DNA of 64,000 bases from Marispirochaeta sp. Its GTDB lineage: Bacteria > Spirochaetota > Spirochaetia > JC444 > Marispirochaetaceae. This document shows, in pieces, positions 1-8,384 of the stretch. Every line of letters begins with the position of its first letter. Positions within the stretch are counted from its first letter, which is position 1. The stretch spans positions 434,001 to 498,000 of the forward strand of contig NZ_OY764209.1 of the NCBI RefSeq assembly GCF_963668165.1. The letters are read 5' to 3'. The notes under the pieces are model-generated. The model saw only the letters and a program-made list of their open reading frames with translations. It was not told the origin of the DNA and made no database searches. Position numbers and translations under genes: made by a program.

Positions 1-1524
1 GTCACCACCGCCCTGGAAGAGGCTGGCGCAGACCTTGCCGCCTTCAATATTCCCAGCGAGAAGATAAACGCCCAAGAGGAGTACACTGTCAACGTGGTTG
101 TAATCGGCGCCGGCACCTCGGGCTCCGCAGCGGCGCTGGCTGCCTGCGAAAAGACCAGTGACGTCCTCATTATTGAGCGGACAGGGAAAATCGGCGGTAT
201 GGGCGTCTGCTCTACCGGATTCATCGGCATCGACAGTTCCTTCACCCGAGCCGCCGGTCTTGATGTTACAGTAGACGACGTCTTCGCCGAAATGATGGAG
301 TACTCCAATTGGACCGCCAACCCCCTACTGGTAAGAACCATCCTGGAGAAATCCGGCGACACGGCCGACTGGCTGGCCGATCACGGGTATAATTACTCCC
401 GCCTGGGCGGATACGGGTATACCCACGATACCGGCAAGGGAACTGAAAAGATGCAGAACCTCTACGACAACTACATCCTGCCCGCCGGCGCACAGTTGCT
501 GCTGGAGACTTCCGCTACAGAACTGATCATGGACGGCGATACGGTTGTCGGAGTTAAAGCGGTAAAGGACGACGGAACTGAAGTTACCGTGCATGCCGAC
601 GCGGTGGTTATCGCTACCGGCGGTTTCGGAGGGAACGAAGAAATGTTGCGAAAGTATTCCGGCAGCTCCAACTACTTCCTTTCCGGATTATCCGCCAGTA
701 CCGGCGACGGCCTCAATATGGCTATTTCCGCCGGAGCTATGCTCAGCGAAGAGATCTTCCCTCATCTGACGGAGTTTGCCGCCAGCACCGTTCAGGACTA
801 CAACAGCTACTTTCTCAAATATCTGAACTACGGCGGTCTGCTCCAGGTTAACCTGGAGGGCAAGCGCTTCATGAATGAAGGCCTCTGCGCCGAACAGCCC
901 CTGGCAAAGGGCGCCTCCGCCATCAGAACCGCCGGTTCTTTCTATGTAATCTTCGATCGCCAGACCTTGGACACCCTTCATACGCTAGGTTTTCCCGGAC
1001 TTTTCACGGCCGCGACGACCGACCGGTTAAAGAGAGATATCCTCTGGCGAGGACGGGCGCTGGTTCCCTTTACCTCGATTATGGACGAGATTGAAAATGC
1101 CATGCGAGCCGGAATCGCCTTTGAAGGAGAGGGCTTTGAAGACCTTGAAGCCCAAATGGGGATTGAAGAAGGCGTATTGGTAAACACCATCAACCGTTAC
1201 AAAGAAATGGTTGCGCAAGGGAGGGACGACGACTTCCTAAAGGACCATGTCTGGCTCACCCGCACTATCGAAGCGGGCCCCTACTACGCCATCCGCATGG
1301 AACCGGCCATCTTCGGGACATTAGGTGGTATAAAGGTCAATGAACGGCTCCAGGTTATCAATACCGAGCTTAAACCCATTCCCGGACTTTACGCGGCCGG
1401 TCAGGAAACCGGTGGTTTTTACGGATATCCCTACTACGATATTCCCGGATGTACCATGGCCTACGCCTACAACTCAGGCCGTATAGCCGGAGAAAACGCA
1501 ATAGACTTTGCAGAAGAGAACTAA
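1..1524 (+). CDS. FAD-dependent oxidoreductase (fumarate/urocanate reductase-like flavoprotein), 5' truncated by window edge
   Basis: The reading frame is open from base 1. GTG at 94 is only an internal codon, so the start lies outside the window. The first ~30 residues look like the end of an FMN_bind domain, followed at once by a dinucleotide-binding motif (VVVIGAGTSGSAAA) and a full FAD_binding_2 domain ending GLYAAGQETGGFYGYPYYD...NSGRIAGENA. FMN_bind plus FAD_binding_2 is the architecture of soluble or exported fumarate, urocanate and related enoate reductases used with alternative electron acceptors. The C-terminal FAD loop reads YYDIPGCTMAYAYNSGRIAG rather than the usual NRLGGNAL type, so the substrate is probably not fumarate; I cannot name it. 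A strong hairpin terminator follows 20 bp after the stop. Confidence 0.8.
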   Translation, partial: VTTALEEAGADLAAFNIPSEKINAQEEYTVNVVVIGAGTSGSAAALAACEKTSDVLIIERTGKIGGMGVCSTGFIGIDSSFTRAAGLDVTVDDVFAEMMEYSNWTANPLLVRTILEKSGDTADWLADHGYNYSRLGGYGYTHDTGKGTEKMQNLYDNYILPAGAQLLLETSATELIMDGDTVVGVKAVKDDGTEVTVHADAVVIATGGFGGNEEMLRKYSGSSNYFLSGLSASTGDGLNMAISAGAMLSEEIFPHLTEFAASTVQDYNSYFLKYLNYGGLLQVNLEGKRFMNEGLCAEQPLAKGASAIRTAGSFYVIFDRQTLDTLHTLGFPGLFTAATTDRLKRDILWRGRALVPFTSIMDEIENAMRAGIAFEGEGFEDLEAQMGIEEGVLVNTINRYKEMVAQGRDDDFLKDHVWLTRTIEAGPYYAIRMEPAIFGTLGGIKVNERLQVINTELKPIPGLYAAGQETGGFYGYPYYDIPGCTMAYAYNSGRIAGENAIDFAEEN

Positions 1525-1543
1525 GTAGACTCACACCTCCCCT

Positions 1544-1572
1544 GGGCGCTTTCAAGGACCTTGAAAGCGCCC
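1544..1572 (+). terminator. Rho-independent terminator of the flavoprotein gene
   Basis: Perfect inverted repeat GGGCGCTTTCAAGG / CCTTGAAAGCGCCC with a single central base (so the innermost pairs open as the loop), followed directly by TTTTTA. It starts 19 bp after the TAA stop. Confidence 0.85.
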
Positions 1573-1585
1573 TTTTTATGTTTCC

Positions 1586-2134
1586 CTATTCAAGAGAGAC
1601 AAGTTCAAGACGAACCCGAAAATTCCCCCCGAAATACCTCATTTCAGCTATGCGGATCATCCCCTCCTCCATCCCGGACGCGACGGCACCGAGGAGCAGA
1701 GTCTTCTGGGCGGTCTGCATCCTGACCCGGATGCCATCAATCACTCATCCAGGGAAAAGGCGACTTCGACTTCCCCTGATAGGCGAACAATAAGCGATTC
1801 ACCGCTCGCTAAAGCAATCTGGCAGCGAATAATCAACGCAGCCGTATCGTCCGACACAGGCTTCTGCTCCGGGAAGAGAGACGCACGACGCCGCCCTTCG
1901 CGCTGAAAGAGAAAAGCCCCCTTCTCGGCTGCCCCCAGTCGAACAGGGCTCCTGGTTCCGATAGGTTCCAGGTGATACAGGCCTTTGCTATCGGGCAAAC
2001 CTGGGAGGGATTCGGTTTTGAAGGCGCCCACTCCGGAATACTCGACAAATGAATGCCAGAAGAAATCAATCGAGGGGCGCAAGCCGGAACCCGGAAAAAT
2101 TGGGAAATCCCGGCTTACAATATCAGCAAAAATC
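1586..2134 (-). pseudogene. Remnant of an unidentified gene, 5' end lost
   Basis: On the minus strand an open frame runs from the edge of the palindromic repeat (2134) to a TGA at 1741-1743. A second frame begins at a GTG overlapping that stop (GTGA) and runs 52 codons to 1586. Codon use and GC match the neighbouring host genes rather than the AT-richer transposase beside it. Either these are two coupled small genes, or one gene with a frameshift (the join would read ...FSLDE-VIDGIRV...). The upstream part continues without an obvious start into the repeat at 2136-2200, so the gene seems cut by it. I do not recognise the product. This accounts for most of the 600 bp gap after the flavoprotein. 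Confidence 0.35.
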
Positions 2135-2135
2135 G

Positions 2136-2200
2136 CACTCCCGGATCAGAACGGCGCACTTTTTACGGATCTAACAGAAAACATGGGTGATCCGGGAGTG
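2136..2200. repeat. 65-bp palindrome-ended dispersed repeat, copy 1
   Basis: The element begins CACTCCCGGATCA and ends TGATCCGGGAGTG, a perfect 13-bp inverted repeat around 39 bp. Its first ~50 bp recur at 11070-11120 with roughly 85% identity by eye (shared blocks CTCCCGGATCAGA, CGCAC, TTTTAC, TCTAAC, AAACATG). It sits exactly between a truncated gene on the left and a transposase remnant on the right. It may be an IS end, a MITE or a genomic palindromic unit; the second copy lacks the right arm. Confidence 0.6.
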
Positions 2201-2219
2201 GCTTGAATCCAATGAAGAA

Positions 2220-2954
2220 AAACCAGGAAGTCAAGGAAAAGAAATAAAAAGTAACATCACCGATAATGAAAGTGCAAAGATGTCGAGCCCACATGGAGTT
2301 GTGCAAGGGTATAATGGTATTGCAGCGGGTGACGAGAAGCACTAGGTAATCGTTTGGAGAAAAGCCTTTGGCGATATAAACGAAGCTGGTCATTTGCCTG
2401 ATGCGTTGAATGGAATCAAGAGAATGATGTCTTCTGTATCAGGAAAGTATAAGATGCGGATGTCAGCAAACTGGCAGCCGAAGAAGGGCAAAAAGTATTA
2501 TAGTTCTGATGATTTTATTTTTGATGAAGATAGCGGGAATCTTCTCTGTCCCGAAGGACATAAAATGACCATACGCTGCCGAAATAATCGAACAGGAGGA
2601 TATACCGGAGTAACGTATGTAGGTAGTCGGGTGAATTGCTCAGCATGTAAACGACGGAGTGTTTGTTTGAGATATACAACAACCCACGTACGTCAAGTGA
2701 CCAAATATAAAGAAGGCCGGGACGGTAAACCGTTATCATATACAGAGCAAATGCGAAAGCAGTTTGATACACCTGACGGAAGAAGCATTTATAGTAAGCG
2801 AATGGGAATAGTAGAGCCGGTTTTTGCGAATATTCGATCGACGCTGAACTTATCCAGGTTTACAATGAGAGGGAAGGCAAAAGTAAATATCCAGTGGTTA
2901 TTATACTGTATCGTGCATAACCTGAGGAAGATTCAACGGTATGCGAAATTATAG
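2220..2954 (+). pseudogene. IS1182-like DDE transposase, C-terminal remnant with internal amber codon
   Basis: The frame contains the IS1182 landmarks DNESAKM..HGVVQGYNG.AAGDEKH, then TAG at 2343-2345 exactly where family members read DEKHQVIV (a CAG to TAG change), then ...CPEGHKM.., a Cys-rich segment (CSACKRRSVC), and the C-terminal FANIR..L..F..RGK.KVN.QW.LYC..HNL.K. The longest uninterrupted part starts at TTG 2394. Family members are about 450-550 aa; the N-terminal half is missing, so this copy cannot transpose. It is AT-richer than its surroundings, consistent with acquired DNA. Confidence 0.8.
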
Positions 2955-3067
2955 CTAATAAAGCCGTGCTGAAGGTACACAGTATGATAAAATATGGATT
3001 GTGTTACTACCAGGCAGGTAGAATTACCAACTATAACAAACACGACCTTGGCAACGAGACCAGTAAG

Positions 3068-3196
3068 ATGTTGGACGTATCACAACCCACGGCGTTTGAT
3101 TGTTTCTCAGGGTGTGGCGGAATGACGGAGGGCTTTCGACAAGCTGGGTACCGCGTAGTTGGGGCCATCGAGATTGATCCTTACGCCCTCGTTAGG
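3068..3196 (+). pseudogene. N-terminal fragment of a C5-cytosine DNA methyltransferase
   Basis: From ATG 3068 the frame reads MLDVSQPTAFDCFSGCGGM.EGF.QAGY.VVGAIEIDPYA, which is motif I (FSGCGG) and the SAM-binding strand of C5-cytosine methyltransferases. After about 43 codons homology stops and the frame runs on nonsensically to 3331 over the 3' end of the opposing AraC gene. Motif IV (PC), motif VI and the target-recognition domain are all absent, so there is no activity. The junction near 3190-3200 is a recombination scar from loss of a restriction-modification locus. Confidence 0.75.
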
Positions 3197-3262
3197 ATTT
3201 CTCCTTTTAAGGTGCACGGAAATTGCATTCTTCCCGCAGATTTCACGCATCCTCTCTTTCAA

Positions 3263-4171
3263 TCACGAAACAGCTGTTTGCAGAGCCTCTCTGTACTGAG
3301 TTATTGTAAGACCTTCGTTCTCTTTGAATAATTTGGATAATGTACTTGCAGAAGATAAGCCAACACGTTCAGCTATGATGGACAATGAATAATCAGTTTC
3401 TATTAAATAGTTTTTTGCATAATTCAGGCGATAAAGAGTAAGTGTTCGACTTGGACTTGTTCCAAAATATTCTTGAAACACCCTTACAACATGTCTCTTA
3501 GAAATACCGAACTCTTCTGCAATATCAGTGATAGTTATCGGTTTCTCATAGTTCCCATGCATAAATTTTGTTATAACTACCGCAAGATTCGTCACCTTTG
3601 TATTTATGTCAAGTTTTTTAACCTGGAGAAAATTCCTTAACAACAATGTTATCATTTCGACATATTTGGAGCGTACAATAAACTCCCAACCAAATCTTTT
3701 TTCCGTGATCTCATTAGTCAGTATTTCGAGATATTTCTTTACATTGTACCGATCTTCGCAAACAAGAAACTTCTCTTCACGCATCATTTGCATAAAAGCA
3801 CCTATATGTGCTTCCTCATATTTTGTACCAGATTCCACGCTCCGAATGCAATTCTTCTGGTAAAAATTGAATATGATAACAAAATAGTTCTTCATAATTG
3901 TCGGTCGATAAAGTGAACCATGCTGAATACCTGGTGATAAAATAGCAAAACACCCGGCAGGTAAATTATGCACTTCTCCATTTACCATTAAACTTAAAGT
4001 ACCCTGTTCCACGTAGTAGATCTCATAGTATTGATGATGACAATGCGGAAACTCAACAGTTGCCTCGTTAAACCGGTCAATATAATCAATATTTAGAATA
4101 TAACTGTATAACGTTATAGTCTCCAGATAAGGACGGCAAAGCGTATTCAGAGATGCATGATAATTTTTCAC
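3263..4171 (-). CDS. AraC-family transcriptional regulator with cupin-type sensor domain
   Basis: 302 aa. The N-terminal ~150 residues form an AraC_binding cupin (HCHHQYYEIYYVEQGTLSLMVNGE..L..G.F.ILSPG.QHG). The C-terminal ~100 residues carry both AraC helix-turn-helix units (ITDIAEEFGISKRHVVRVFQEYFG and LSIIAERVGLSSASTLSKLFKE). Such regulators sense a sugar-like ligand and usually activate a neighbouring catabolic operon. Here the likely target is the leftward cassette at 5723-10929, which ends upstream of this gene on the same strand, but an IS3 element now lies between them. Confidence 0.88.
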   Translation of the reverse strand: MKNYHASLNTLCRPYLETITLYSYILNIDYIDRFNEATVEFPHCHHQYYEIYYVEQGTLSLMVNGEVHNLPAGCFAILSPGIQHGSLYRPTIMKNYFVIIFNFYQKNCIRSVESGTKYEEAHIGAFMQMMREEKFLVCEDRYNVKKYLEILTNEITEKRFGWEFIVRSKYVEMITLLLRNFLQVKKLDINTKVTNLAVVITKFMHGNYEKPITITDIAEEFGISKRHVVRVFQEYFGTSPSRTLTLYRLNYAKNYLIETDYSLSIIAERVGLSSASTLSKLFKENEGLTITQYREALQTAVS

Positions 4172-4276
4172 ATCATTTTTCCCAAAGAAAAAAACCTACA
4201 AATTGACTGAACTGCGCCCAATTGTCAAGACAGTTTTATAGGAAGTTTAAGGTGTACTCCTCCCTCCTGTTTTATT

Positions 4277-5119
4277 CTACGCTGCCAACGGCAGCGGGTT
4301 CTCCGTAGCGAATGATTGATGCATCTCTTCCGGTGTCCTGTACTCCAGCGACTGGTGTAGCCGTTCGGTGTTGTAGAACGTGAAGTAGTGTTCAATCCCA
4401 TGATGTAATTCCACCATGCTCTCATATGACCGCAGGTAGATATCCTCATATTTCAATGAGCGCCACAGTCGTTCGACATACACATTGTCCAGTGCGCGGC
4501 CAACGCCGTCCATGCTGATCTCCACCTGGTGTTCTTCCAACACCGACAGGTAGGCCCTGCTTGTGAACTGGCTACCCTGATCCGTGTTAAAGATCGCCGG
4601 GACCCCATAGGTCTCGATCGCCTCCTGCAGCGCGGCAACACAGAATGACGGATCCATGCTATTCGAAAGCCGCCAGCTCAAGACCTTACGAGAGTACAGA
4701 TCCACTATAGCCACCAGATAGACGTGCCCCTGCGGAAGACCAATATAGGTGATATCACTGGCCCAAACCTGATTGGGATGCCGTATTTGCTTACCGCGCA
4801 ACAAATACGGATATTTCTTGTGATCGTTGCGTGCCTTGCTCAGATTTGGCCCAGGATATAATGCCCGCAGTCCAAAACGCTTCATCAGCCGCCTGACTCG
4901 TTTTCTGGTCAGGTGAGGATGCTCAGGTAACAGCACTCGTGATACTTTGCGATAGCCGTAAAAGGGGACCTTCTTGTGATACTCCAGGATGACTGTGAGA
5001 TCCTCCAGATCCGTCTCTGTTCGCATATCTCGGCCTTTGCGGTAGTAGGAGCTCCGAGTGACCTCAAGAGTACGACACTGCTGCGCTATGCTCAGCTCGG
5101 GATGGTTCGGATCAATCAT
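4277..5119 (-). CDS. IS3-family transposase OrfB (DDE integrase domain)
   Basis: 280 aa containing HTH_21 (HPELSIAQQCRTLEVTRSSYY) and a complete rve catalytic core: first Asp in VWASDITYIGLPQG.VYL, second Asp in IFNTDQGSQFTS, and Glu in YVERLWRSLKYEDIYLR. Its own ATG overlaps the orfA stop as ATGA, but functional transposase in this family is normally the OrfAB fusion made by -1 frameshifting. The frame upstream of the ATG stays open back to the A9 run in orfA and encodes family-like residues (KTPRVLRERSG), which supports the fusion. Confidence 0.93.
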   Translation of the reverse strand: MIDPNHPELSIAQQCRTLEVTRSSYYRKGRDMRTETDLEDLTVILEYHKKVPFYGYRKVSRVLLPEHPHLTRKRVRRLMKRFGLRALYPGPNLSKARNDHKKYPYLLRGKQIRHPNQVWASDITYIGLPQGHVYLVAIVDLYSRKVLSWRLSNSMDPSFCVAALQEAIETYGVPAIFNTDQGSQFTSRAYLSVLEEHQVEISMDGVGRALDNVYVERLWRSLKYEDIYLRSYESMVELHHGIEHYFTFYNTERLHQSLEYRTPEEMHQSFATENPLPLAA

Positions 5120-5418
5120 TCCGGATCTTTCCCGTAATACTCGCGGTGTTTTTTTTTGAGAAATTCGTTCACAACTGTCAGTTCTCCAACAGTTCGCAGC
5201 AGTTGGTCACGCTCCTGCTCAAGCCTGCGCTCCTCTTCTCGCTTCTTATTAGGACGCTCGAAAGTCGCAGGAAGATTGTCCGGCAGCTGCTTTTTCCACT
5301 GCGATACCTGGTTCGGATGCACATCGTATTTAAGTGCAATCTGCTGTATGGTCTCCTGCTCCTTGATAGCCTCAAGTGCCACTTTCGATTTGAATGCGGT
5401 GTTGTAGCTCTTCCTCAT
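5116..5418 (-). CDS. IS3-family transposase OrfA (HTH_Tnp_1)
   Basis: 100 aa with the typical MRKSYNTAFKSKVALEAI start, a helix-turn-helix (IQQIALKYDVHPNQVSQWKKQ) that binds the terminal repeats, and a C-terminal coiled coil (EERRLEQERDQLLRTVGELTVVNEFLKKK) for multimerisation. Normal length for OrfA. It ends in a run of Lys codons that forms the frameshift site. Confidence 0.92.
   Translation of the reverse strand: MRKSYNTAFKSKVALEAIKEQETIQQIALKYDVHPNQVSQWKKQLPDNLPATFERPNKKREEERRLEQERDQLLRTVGELTVVNEFLKKKHREYYGKDPE
5149..5157 (-). other. Programmed -1 frameshift slippery run (A9) between orfA and orfB
   Basis: Nine consecutive T on the plus strand give A9 in the mRNA within the FLKKKH codons of orfA. 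Slipping by -1 here enters the orfB frame with no stop before its ATG, the standard IS3 route to the OrfAB transposase. No obvious downstream stimulatory structure was checked. Confidence 0.7.
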
Positions 5419-5641
5419 GGTACTACTATACCTCTCTGCTCCCTGGAAGGCGAGAGTTACACCTTAAAGGCACCCCCAGAAGCTGTCTCGTTTCCTGGGC
5501 TCATTATAGACTGTAGTAATCTTAAAACAGGAATTACCAGAAGGCAATAAAAAATAATATGGCATTAATTCACCTGTATAGCGCGTAAATATTTATCATC
5601 ACTGCCTTTTTATACCGAACAAATGAAGATATTCTAAATAT

Positions 5642-5682
5642 GGCACCGAATAGCAGAGGTGTAACCGAAACTATTCGGTGCC
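5642..5682. terminator. Hairpin downstream of the catabolic operon
   Basis: Perfect 12-bp inverted repeat GGCACCGAATAG / CTATTCGGTGCC around a 17-nt loop, 40 bp past the last gene (5723) of the leftward operon. There is only a weak U tract on either strand, so it could be an mRNA-stabilising 3' hairpin or an operator for the AraC protein rather than an intrinsic terminator. The rest of 5504-5722 shows nothing else. Confidence 0.5.
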
Positions 5683-5722
5683 AATTTCCCAATTGATAGT
5701 TCTTCAACTTGCTGTTACGGAG

Positions 5723-6508
5723 TTATAAAGTAGTAGTAAATCCTCCATCAACACTTATATCCCAACCGTTCACATAATCAGAGGCCCTGCTGGAGAGATA
5801 GACTATGGTGCCCATCAAATCTTCCATCTCACCCCATCGTCCAGCCGCAATTCTATTGGTAATCTTATTATAAAAAGCAGGATCTTTACGCAATTCAGCA
5901 TTTACTTCAGTTGCCAGGAAACCAGGAGAAATTGTGTTTGTTTGAATGTTGTAACTACCCAATTCATTGGCAAAAACACGCGTAAGACCAATAATCCCTG
6001 TTTTTGCAGTTGCGTACGGGGGGCAATGCTTATCTGCTGTATACGATAATGCAGATCCGACATTAATGATTTTCCCGCTCTTCTGCTTCATCATTACCAT
6101 TGCGACTGCATGCGAAAGATAGTAAACAGCATTCAGGTCAAGGTTAATACACATCTCCCAGTATCTATCCGGGTATTCAGCAAAAGGAGCAAAGGCACTG
6201 GCTCCGGCGTTATTGATTAGAATGTCAATTCTTCCATAGTCAGCCAGGCATTTATCCACAATTTTCTGAATGTACTCCTTATCTGTAAGATCTCCCTGCA
6301 GAAAAGTAACACTCCGCCCCTCTTTCTGTACCAGTTTTTTCACGTCAGAAATATCGTCCGTATAATGCGGAATGAAGAGATCAGCGCCTGCTTTTGCCAG
6401 AGCTACCGCATATGCAAGTCCAAGGCCCTGGTTCGCTCCGGTGATAATCGCAACCTTTCCATCAAGATTAAAAAAATCCAGCGAGAAGTTTTCAAACTCA
6501 GTTGTCAT
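5723..6508 (-). CDS. SDR-family NAD(P)-dependent oxidoreductase (KduD/gluconate 5-dehydrogenase-like)
   Basis: 261 aa, classical SDR length. Visible motifs are the Rossmann loop TGANQGLGLAYA, NNAG at about residue 93, catalytic Ser in NVGSALS, YATAK (Tyr-x3-Lys), and a C-terminal YVNGWDISVDGG. Acidic or hydrophobic residues after the second strand make the cofactor uncertain. The closest named relatives by pattern are 2-dehydro-3-deoxygluconate or gluconate 5-dehydrogenases, but sugar specificity cannot be read from sequence. Last gene of the five-gene leftward operon, 8 bp after the transketolase C-terminal half. It probably oxidises or reduces a keto-sugar or polyol intermediate. Confidence 0.88.
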   Translation of the reverse strand: MTTEFENFSLDFFNLDGKVAIITGANQGLGLAYAVALAKAGADLFIPHYTDDISDVKKLVQKEGRSVTFLQGDLTDKEYIQKIVDKCLADYGRIDILINNAGASAFAPFAEYPDRYWEMCINLDLNAVYYLSHAVAMVMMKQKSGKIINVGSALSYTADKHCPPYATAKTGIIGLTRVFANELGSYNIQTNTISPGFLATEVNAELRKDPAFYNKITNRIAAGRWGEMEDLMGTIVYLSSRASDYVNGWDISVDGGFTTTL

Positions 6509-6516
6509 AGCCTCAC

Positions 6517-7485
6517 CTATCTTCTCAGGAGTTCATGTACGGTTTGTGCAATACCAATTCGATCAAGTCCATAGTATTTATAGATATCGTCAGGACTTCC
6601 TAACACTGAAAAAGCATCAGGCATACCAAGTATCTTAAACTTACCCGTATAACCATGCTCACACAAAACTTCCGCAACAGCGCCACCAAGGCCTCCATTA
6701 ACCGAGTGATCTTCGACGGTTAACACTGCTCCTGTTTTTTCAGCAAATCGAATTATAGCTGATTTATCCAGAGGTTTGATGGTATGCATATCCAGAATCC
6801 CGGCACTGATACCATCACTCTTCAGCTGCTTTGCAGCCATCATGCATTCGTAGATATTCGAACCTGTAGAAATAATAGTCACATCATTTCCGCTGATAGT
6901 CTCGATCGCTTTACCAATATCGAATTCATAATCGTCATCCGCATAAACGTTGGCTGAACCAGCCCTGTCAATTCTAATTATCATCGGACCATCGTGATCC
7001 ATCGATGCCCGGATTACCTTTTTGCATTGCCCGGCGTCAGCGGGCACACAAATAGTCAGATTTGGTATTGCCCGATACAGTGCCAGATCTGCAATATCAT
7101 TATGAGTGGGTCCACCACCGGCAGTAACACCGGAATGGGTACCGATCAAACGAACGTTAACATCATTATATGCTATGTCTGTATGTATTTGATCAGCCGA
7201 CCGCAGTGGCAGGAAGGGTCCGAAAACTTGTGCAAATACCATATGCCCAGCCAGAGCCAAACCGGCGGAAGCTCCAACCTGATTGGGTTCAGCAATACCG
7301 AAATTAAAACAACGATCTGGATACTTGGCTACCATCTTTCCCGCCGCTGTCGACGGAGCAACATTATCACTATAGGTAAAGACGAAATCAACACTTTCAT
7401 CGGCCATTCTCAACAACTCTTCACCATATGCCTCACGAGCACTCGATAACATCTGATCAAAGTCATATGTAGTTTTTACAGCCAT
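6517..7485 (-). CDS. Transketolase, C-terminal subunit (pyrimidine-binding plus C-terminal domain)
   Basis: 322 aa, comprising Transket_pyr (SDNVAPSTAAGKMVAKYPDRCFNFGIAEPNQVGASAGLALAGH, with the catalytic Glu of thiamine-diphosphate enzymes in GIAEPNQ) and the transketolase C-terminal domain (VTIISTGSNIYECMMAAKQL...VLTVEDHSVNGGLGGAVAEVL). It pairs with the N-terminal half encoded just upstream to form one two-carbon ketol transferase. Split transketolases of this type are common in anaerobes. No phosphatase, kinase or aldolase accompanies them here. The ATG abuts the frame-restored TAA of the upstream half. Confidence 0.93.
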   Translation of the reverse strand: MAVKTTYDFDQMLSSAREAYGEELLRMADESVDFVFTYSDNVAPSTAAGKMVAKYPDRCFNFGIAEPNQVGASAGLALAGHMVFAQVFGPFLPLRSADQIHTDIAYNDVNVRLIGTHSGVTAGGGPTHNDIADLALYRAIPNLTICVPADAGQCKKVIRASMDHDGPMIIRIDRAGSANVYADDDYEFDIGKAIETISGNDVTIISTGSNIYECMMAAKQLKSDGISAGILDMHTIKPLDKSAIIRFAEKTGAVLTVEDHSVNGGLGGAVAEVLCEHGYTGKFKILGMPDAFSVLGSPDDIYKYYGLDRIGIAQTVHELLRR

Positions 7486-8372
7486 TTATCGTACCGTCCT
7501 ATTTTTTCTTACGTCTGCCAGAGCTTCTTTAAGCTGTTCCTTTGCAATGCCGCCGCCATGCCATTTATAGTTGTTTTCCATAAATCGACCCCCTTTCCTT
7601 TTACGGTATTCGCGATAATAAATGTCGGTTTTACCATTTCAGAGGAATCATATATTGGAATTTTATTAAGTGCTTCCAAAACCTGCATCATATCATTTCC
7701 ATCTTCTATCTCTATGCAATTCCATCCGAATGCTTCAACCTTCTCCGGCACGGGGTCAATATTCATCACTTGATTTGTTGGACCGGTCATTTGAACAGAA
7801 TTTTTATCGAGGATCGCGATTAGATTTCCTAATTGATAATGCCCTCCAGCCATTAGAGCTTCCCAGTTTGTTCCTTCGTCAAACTCACCATCTCCCAGAA
7901 GTACAATAGTTTTCCATTGAGCCTTAGAATACCTTGCTCCTAGAGCAAGACCAACTGCGATTGGAAGTCCATGACCAAGTGATCCTGCAGAAACCTCTAT
8001 AGCAGGGACATATTTTCTATTTGAGTGCATTCCGAATCTTGCAGTATCGAGGGTTTCAAAATGGTCTACCATGTAATCCATTGTATAGATACCCATGTCC
8101 TGGAAAATCGTATAGAGTGTTTCGCTGCAGTGCCCCTTACTCAAAACAAACCGGTCCCGGTTTTCCATTTTGACATTCTGTGGGTCCCATTTCATGTATT
8201 CGTAATAAAAGGCAACACACATTTCAACAATCGATAGCTCTCCACCGAGATGCCCCATTCCGATACGATAGATAAAATTTAACAAATCTTCTCGAATCTT
8301 CTGGCACTTATCTTCCAGTTCGATAACTCTCTTAATACCAATATTTACATCATCAATAACGGTTTTATTCAT
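7486..8372 (-). pseudogene. Transketolase, N-terminal (ThDP-diphosphate-binding) subunit, single-base frameshift near the 3' end
   Basis: The N-terminal 250+ residues are intact: MGHLGGELSIVE, RDRFVLSKGHCSETLY, SAGSLGHGLPIAVGLALGARY, and the ThDP motif GDGEFDEGTNWEAL..N. Near base 7577 (GTCGATTTATGG in mRNA sense) the frame slips. As written it ends KGKGVDLWKTTING.. at 7509, whereas the alternative frame gives the family-standard ending KGKGVDF.MENNYKWHGGGIAKEQLKEAL and stops with TAA at 7486-7488, exactly next to the ATG of the C-terminal subunit. One missing T explains everything. Either a sequencing indel or a very recent mutation; the ancestral protein is ~295 aa. Confidence 0.85.
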
Positions 8373-8384
8373 TGCTTTCCCTCC

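Larger units (their letters stand above)
4213..5503 (-). mobile_element. IS3-family insertion sequence, apparently complete
   Basis: The element holds overlapping orfA and orfB. Imperfect terminal inverted repeats are visible: left TGCGCCCAATTGTCAAGACAG and, reverse-complemented, right TGAGCCCAGGAAACGAGACAG (14 of 21 positions match), with a second matching inner block TTTAAGGTGTA at 4246-4256 and 5458-5468. Total length of about 1291 bp fits the family. I do not find a clear 3-bp target duplication (flanks AAC and TTA), so the ends could be off by a few bases or the flanks have changed. It lies between an AraC gene and the operon it may control. Confidence 0.8.

Noticed and set aside
5146-5550. 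134-codon plus-strand frame opposite orfA of the IS3 element
   Set aside because: Antisense shadow of orfA, starting inside the slippery run.
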